8,689 nucleotides of DNA from Rhodospirillaceae bacterium (GTDB lineage Bacteria; Pseudomonadota; Alphaproteobacteria; UBA8366; GCA-2717185). The stretch lies in contig JABJJH010000002.1 of assembly GCA_018660965.1 (NCBI GenBank), forward strand, positions 1-8,689. Reading direction: 5' to 3'. Shown piece after piece: positions 6,926 to 8,689 of this stretch. Position 1 is the first letter of the stretch, and every line of letters begins with the position of its first letter. Under the pieces are notes generated by a model. That model did no database searches. It was not told the DNA's origin and saw only the letters and a program-made list of their open reading frames with translations. A program made the translations under genes and the position numbers.

Positions 6926-6960
6926 GAATTCCGTTTTCGCTTCGATAAGATCAGGTCGGG

Positions 6961-6987
6961 ATTATACGCCGCGTATCTACACGCCAA
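6961..6987 (-). promoter_or_regulatory. Candidate promoter of the S41 peptidase gene
   Basis: A perfect -10 TATAAT lies on the minus strand at 6966-6961. A TTGGCG (6987-6982) gives a 15-base spacing and the overlapping TTGTTG (6990-6985) gives 18. The start point would be near 6954, about 29 bases before the ATG at 6925. The -10 abuts a short inverted repeat ATACG/CGTAT. It suggests the peptidase can be transcribed independently of ridA. Confidence 0.4.
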
Positions 6988-6993
6988 CAATGG

Positions 6994-7341
6994 TTACCGT
7001 GCAGCGCAAACGACGATTTCAATCAACGTTTCCGGTCGCGCCAGAACCGCGCCGACACAAGCGCGCGTGGGCGGATTATCCCGGTCAATCCAGGATTTCC
7101 ATACCTCGTTCATGGCGTCCTTCATGGACATGTCTGTAAGATATATCGTAGCCGTCAACAGCCGGGATTTGCTCGTTGCGGCCTCCGCCAGATAATGGTC
7201 TATTTTCGCCAGAACCTGTTGGGTTTGCCCTTCAATCGTTTGAGATTGATCGTCAGCCGTCAGACCACACAGATGTATGACGCCCCCATATTCAACGACC
7301 CTGCTCATAATGGGGCCAATCTCCATCCGCTTGATTGTCAT
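6994..7341 (-). CDS. RidA-family (YjgF/YER057c/UK114) protein, YoaB-like
   Basis: A 115-residue cytoplasmic protein of the Rid family, whose RidA branch hydrolyses reactive enamines/imines made by PLP enzymes. The pattern MTIKRMEIGP, VVEYGGVIHLCGLTAD, QQVLAKIDHYLAEA and LLTATIYLTDMSMKDAMNEVW is close to the small YoaB-like members. Arg93 in NPPTRACVG and Glu108 in LIEIV sit 15 residues apart, the spacing of the carboxylate-binding Arg and catalytic Glu of E. coli RidA, so deaminase activity is plausible. I chose ATG 7341 over a TTG seven codons upstream because GGAGGA lies 7 bases before it. It is divergent from the XRE gene and followed by the S41 peptidase. A short upstream ORF overlaps its start codon. 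YoaB-like members are poorly characterised, so the substrate is unknown. Confidence 0.88.
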   Translation of the reverse strand: MTIKRMEIGPIMSRVVEYGGVIHLCGLTADDQSQTIEGQTQQVLAKIDHYLAEAATSKSRLLTATIYLTDMSMKDAMNEVWKSWIDRDNPPTRACVGAVLARPETLIEIVVCAAR

Positions 7342-7394
7342 CCTGCCGTCCTCCAAACACAATTTACACGCCGGTCGATCGCCGACGAATGCAT
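7338..7394 (-). CDS. Possible 18-residue leader ORF overlapping the ridA start
   Basis: On the minus strand an ATG at 7394 opens 18 codons, starting MHSSAIDRR, and closes with a TGA at 7340-7338 that overlaps the ridA ATG as ATGA. A strong AAGGAG (7411-7406) lies 11 bases upstream, a rather long spacing. The ATGA overlap is a typical arrangement for translational coupling. The peptide has no recognisable function and the frame may be chance, because ridA also has its own good ribosome site at 7354-7349. Confidence 0.25.
   Translation of the reverse strand: MHSSAIDRRVNCVWRTAG
7349..7354 (-). promoter_or_regulatory. Ribosome binding site of ridA
   Basis: GGAGGA on the minus strand, 7 bases before the ATG at 7341, is a near-perfect Shine-Dalgarno sequence. 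It decides this start against the upstream in-frame TTG, which it would overlap. Confidence 0.75.
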
Positions 7395-7493
7395 GATATC
7401 GGACTCTCCTTCATAAAATGCAATCATATGTTAGTGAATATTGTCGAAAATCGGTCCGAGTCCAACAAAGCCCCTCCCCCTTAATTACGCTAG

Positions 7494-7506
7494 GCTATAT
7501 TATAGC
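7494..7506. promoter_or_regulatory. Perfect 13-bp palindrome, candidate operator/promoter element
   Basis: GCTATATTATAGC is a perfect inverted repeat of 6-base arms around one base. It includes TATATT on the plus strand and a consensus TATAAT on the minus strand, so a bound protein would cover a -10 element in either direction. It lies 52 bases before the GTG of the XRE gene, where such regulators often bind to control themselves. No convincing -35 was found in either direction. Confidence 0.4.
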
Positions 7507-7509
7507 GGC

Positions 7510-7540
7510 GTGCTAGATTCTTAATCGATCAGCATAGCAC
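7510..7540 (+). repeat. Inverted repeat in the leader of the XRE gene
   Basis: GTGCTA (7510-7515) and TAGCAC (7535-7540) are perfect inverted repeats, with a smaller GATT/AATC pair inside (7516-7519 with 7523-7526). The element ends just before the ribosome site GAGAAAGG (7544-7551). It could be a second operator arm or an RNA hairpin next to the translation start. Confidence 0.3.
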
Positions 7541-7558
7541 AGTGAGAAAGGTTATCGC

Positions 7559-8065
7559 GTGACTGAAAAGTCCGGCGCCCCAGCCCCCGGCGATGATAAT
7601 TGGGTCATTCCCGTGCCTGCGACCGGGGACCCCCTTTATGCGTTGATTCCCTGGGCGTTGTATCAACGCCTGACCGAACGATCGGAAGCGCTGGAACACG
7701 ACGCCGTTCGGGTGGACTACCCGTCTCAAAACTGGGTGAATGCTCCAGCCTTGGCGAACAACGACGCCAGTATGTTCGAAGCCGACGAGCCATGGGCGAC
7801 AGAACCCGAATTAAACCGCTTCAAGGGCGCAATTTCCCAAGAACAAATACCGCTTGAAGCCTTGGACCGTTTGCTGGAGGGTGACCATCCGGTCAAGGTT
7901 TTCCGCAAGCATCGAGGATTGACGCAAAAAGAGCTCGCGGCGATGACCGGTTTAAACCCCACCTATCTCTCTCAAATCGAAACGCGCAAGCGCGGCGGCT
8001 CCACGCGGGTTTATCGTCGCTTGGCGGCCGCCCTTGCCGTCGATATTGGCGACCTCATTGATTAG
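7559..8065 (+). CDS. XRE-family regulator with Phd-like N-terminal part
   Basis: A 168-residue DNA-binding protein. Residues about 112-168 are an XRE/Cro-type helix-turn-helix: VFRKHRGLTQKELAAMTGL then NPTYLSQIETRKRGG and RLAAALAVDIGDLI. The stretch PLYALIPWALYQRL (25-38) resembles the short beta-helix start of Phd/YefM-like antitoxins, and IPLEALDRLLEGDHPVKVFRKHRG is the linker typical of XRE antitoxins that pair with RelE/ParE-like toxins. No toxin gene lies on either side, so it may be an orphan regulator. The GTG start at 7559 is supported by GAGAAAGG ending 7 bases upstream. Palindromes directly upstream fit self-regulation. Codon use is like its neighbours. The HTH assignment is secure; the antitoxin-like ancestry is an inference. 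Confidence 0.85.
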   Translation: MTEKSGAPAPGDDNWVIPVPATGDPLYALIPWALYQRLTERSEALEHDAVRVDYPSQNWVNAPALANNDASMFEADEPWATEPELNRFKGAISQEQIPLEALDRLLEGDHPVKVFRKHRGLTQKELAAMTGLNPTYLSQIETRKRGGSTRVYRRLAAALAVDIGDLID

Positions 8066-8075
8066 ACACCCCCAC

Positions 8076-8091
8076 ACAGGCGAAAGCCTGT
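8076..8091 (+). other. Short hairpin with GAAA tetraloop between XRE and GNAT genes
   Basis: ACAGGC (8076-8081) pairs perfectly with GCCTGT (8086-8091) around a GAAA (GNRA-type) loop. No T-tract follows, so it is not a standard intrinsic terminator. It lies 10 bases after the XRE stop codon and could protect the XRE message end or be a weak stop. Cotranscription of the next gene remains possible. Confidence 0.4.
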
Positions 8092-8117
8092 AATTCCCTG
8101 CCATTCCTGGAAGTCCC

Positions 8118-8689
8118 GTGCACAACATTTCCGTCACGCTCGAAACCTTGCCCGATCCACCTAAACTTGAGTCAATCTGGCGCTCGTTAGCGACTCGCTC
8201 CGATCATTCGATTTTCCAGAGTTGGCCCTGGGTGCGATGCTGGCTGGACATGCCCGACGTCGAACCATCGCTTTTGATCGCCCGTGACGGGGATACAGTC
8301 GTCGGCCTCGCCTTAATCCAGGATTCCATACAACATCGACGGTTCATGCGCATTCCAACGTTATATCTGCAAGAAACAGGCGATCCCGATATTGATTCCT
8401 TATTCATCGAATACAATGGCTTCCTGACAGACCGGGCCTGTAGCAACGCTGTCGTAGCAGCCTGCCTCAATTTCCTGATCACCCAGCCCGATGGTTGGCG
8501 GGAATTGCAACTTAGCGGCGTTTCAGACACACTTAAAACATGTGCCGAACAGGCGGACGCCCATTGCGAAATCCGTAGCGACCGAACATCCTATTTCGTG
8601 GATTTGGACACCCTGCGCGCGCAGGATCAACCTTACCTTGACGCATTGAGCCGAAACACCCGGCAGCACCATAACAGATCCCGGCGACA
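8118..8689 (+). CDS. BioF2/CelD-type GNAT acetyltransferase (right-edge partial)
   Basis: An open frame runs from GTG 8118 to the window edge (190 codons) without a stop, so the C-terminal part is missing. The protein resembles the BioF2-like GNAT domain (Acetyltransf_6): SIFQSWPWVRCWL (31-43) matches the F-x-S-x-x-W-x-x-W start, LLIARDGDTVVGLALIQDS (52-70) is a beta hairpin of the fold, LYLQETGDPDIDSLFIEYNG (82-101) is typical of alphaproteobacterial members, and LSRNTRQHHNRSRR (177-190) matches the conserved S-x-N-x-R-x-x-x-x-R-S segment. Such proteins are often linked to cellulose or exopolysaccharide or lipid modification, but the substrate is unknown. GTG 8118 is the only usable start after an in-frame TAA at 8091-8093, with GGAAG at 8109-8113. 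It follows the XRE gene by 52 bases on the same strand. Confidence 0.75.
   Translation, partial: MHNISVTLETLPDPPKLESIWRSLATRSDHSIFQSWPWVRCWLDMPDVEPSLLIARDGDTVVGLALIQDSIQHRRFMRIPTLYLQETGDPDIDSLFIEYNGFLTDRACSNAVVAACLNFLITQPDGWRELQLSGVSDTLKTCAEQADAHCEIRSDRTSYFVDLDTLRAQDQPYLDALSRNTRQHHNRSRR

Noticed and set aside
7559..8689. XRE plus GNAT as a toxin-antitoxin pair
   Set aside because: Known GNAT toxins (TacT/AtaT type) are small and pair with ribbon-helix-helix antitoxins; this GNAT is of the larger BioF2/CelD type and already exceeds 190 residues.

Overview
The window looks like chromosomal DNA of an alphaproteobacterium, probably of Rhodospirillales type, though the order is only an inference. 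The support is a Shemin-pathway 5-aminolevulinate synthase (hemA), GC-rich genes with GC-rich third positions, and a mix of housekeeping-like proteins (PadR-like regulator, S41 C-terminal processing peptidase, RidA, BioF2-like GNAT protein). No mobile element, CRISPR array, tRNA or rRNA was seen.

Layout. Positions 1-120 hold the possible hydrophobic C-terminal tail of a plus-strand protein. It is followed by a stem-loop-rich stretch ending in a clear plus-strand intrinsic terminator (252-278). Positions 3527 to 301 are a compact minus-strand cluster in transcription order: class III omega-aminotransferase, hemA, PadR-like regulator. An AT-rich divergent promoter region (3528-3706) separates it from a plus-strand pair, a RimK-like ATP-grasp ligase and a ribokinase-family sugar kinase (3707-5638). 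This pair runs tail to tail against a minus-strand pair: a RidA protein of YoaB type (7341-6994) followed by a putative lipoprotein S41 peptidase with one PDZ domain (6925-5651). A second divergent region (7342-7558) separates ridA from a plus-strand XRE regulator with a Phd-like N-terminus (7559-8065). The window ends inside a BioF2/CelD-type GNAT acetyltransferase (8118 to the right edge), which has no stop codon in the window.

How the genes may work together. HemA makes 5-aminolevulinate from glycine and succinyl-CoA. The aminotransferase directly upstream uses the same cofactor (PLP) and may share its transcript, and the PadR-like regulator at the end of the cluster is a candidate local regulator. 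The divergent ATP-grasp and sugar kinase form a small two-gene unit whose substrate cannot be read from the sequence. RidA proteins remove reactive enamine/imine intermediates released by PLP enzymes, so two PLP enzymes and a RidA in one window is suggestive but may be chance. I see no strong evidence for a wholly new system. The best leads are the aminotransferase/hemA/regulator cluster with its divergent ATP-grasp/kinase unit, the toxin-less Phd-like XRE regulator with palindromes in its upstream region, and a short ORF overlapping the ridA start codon.
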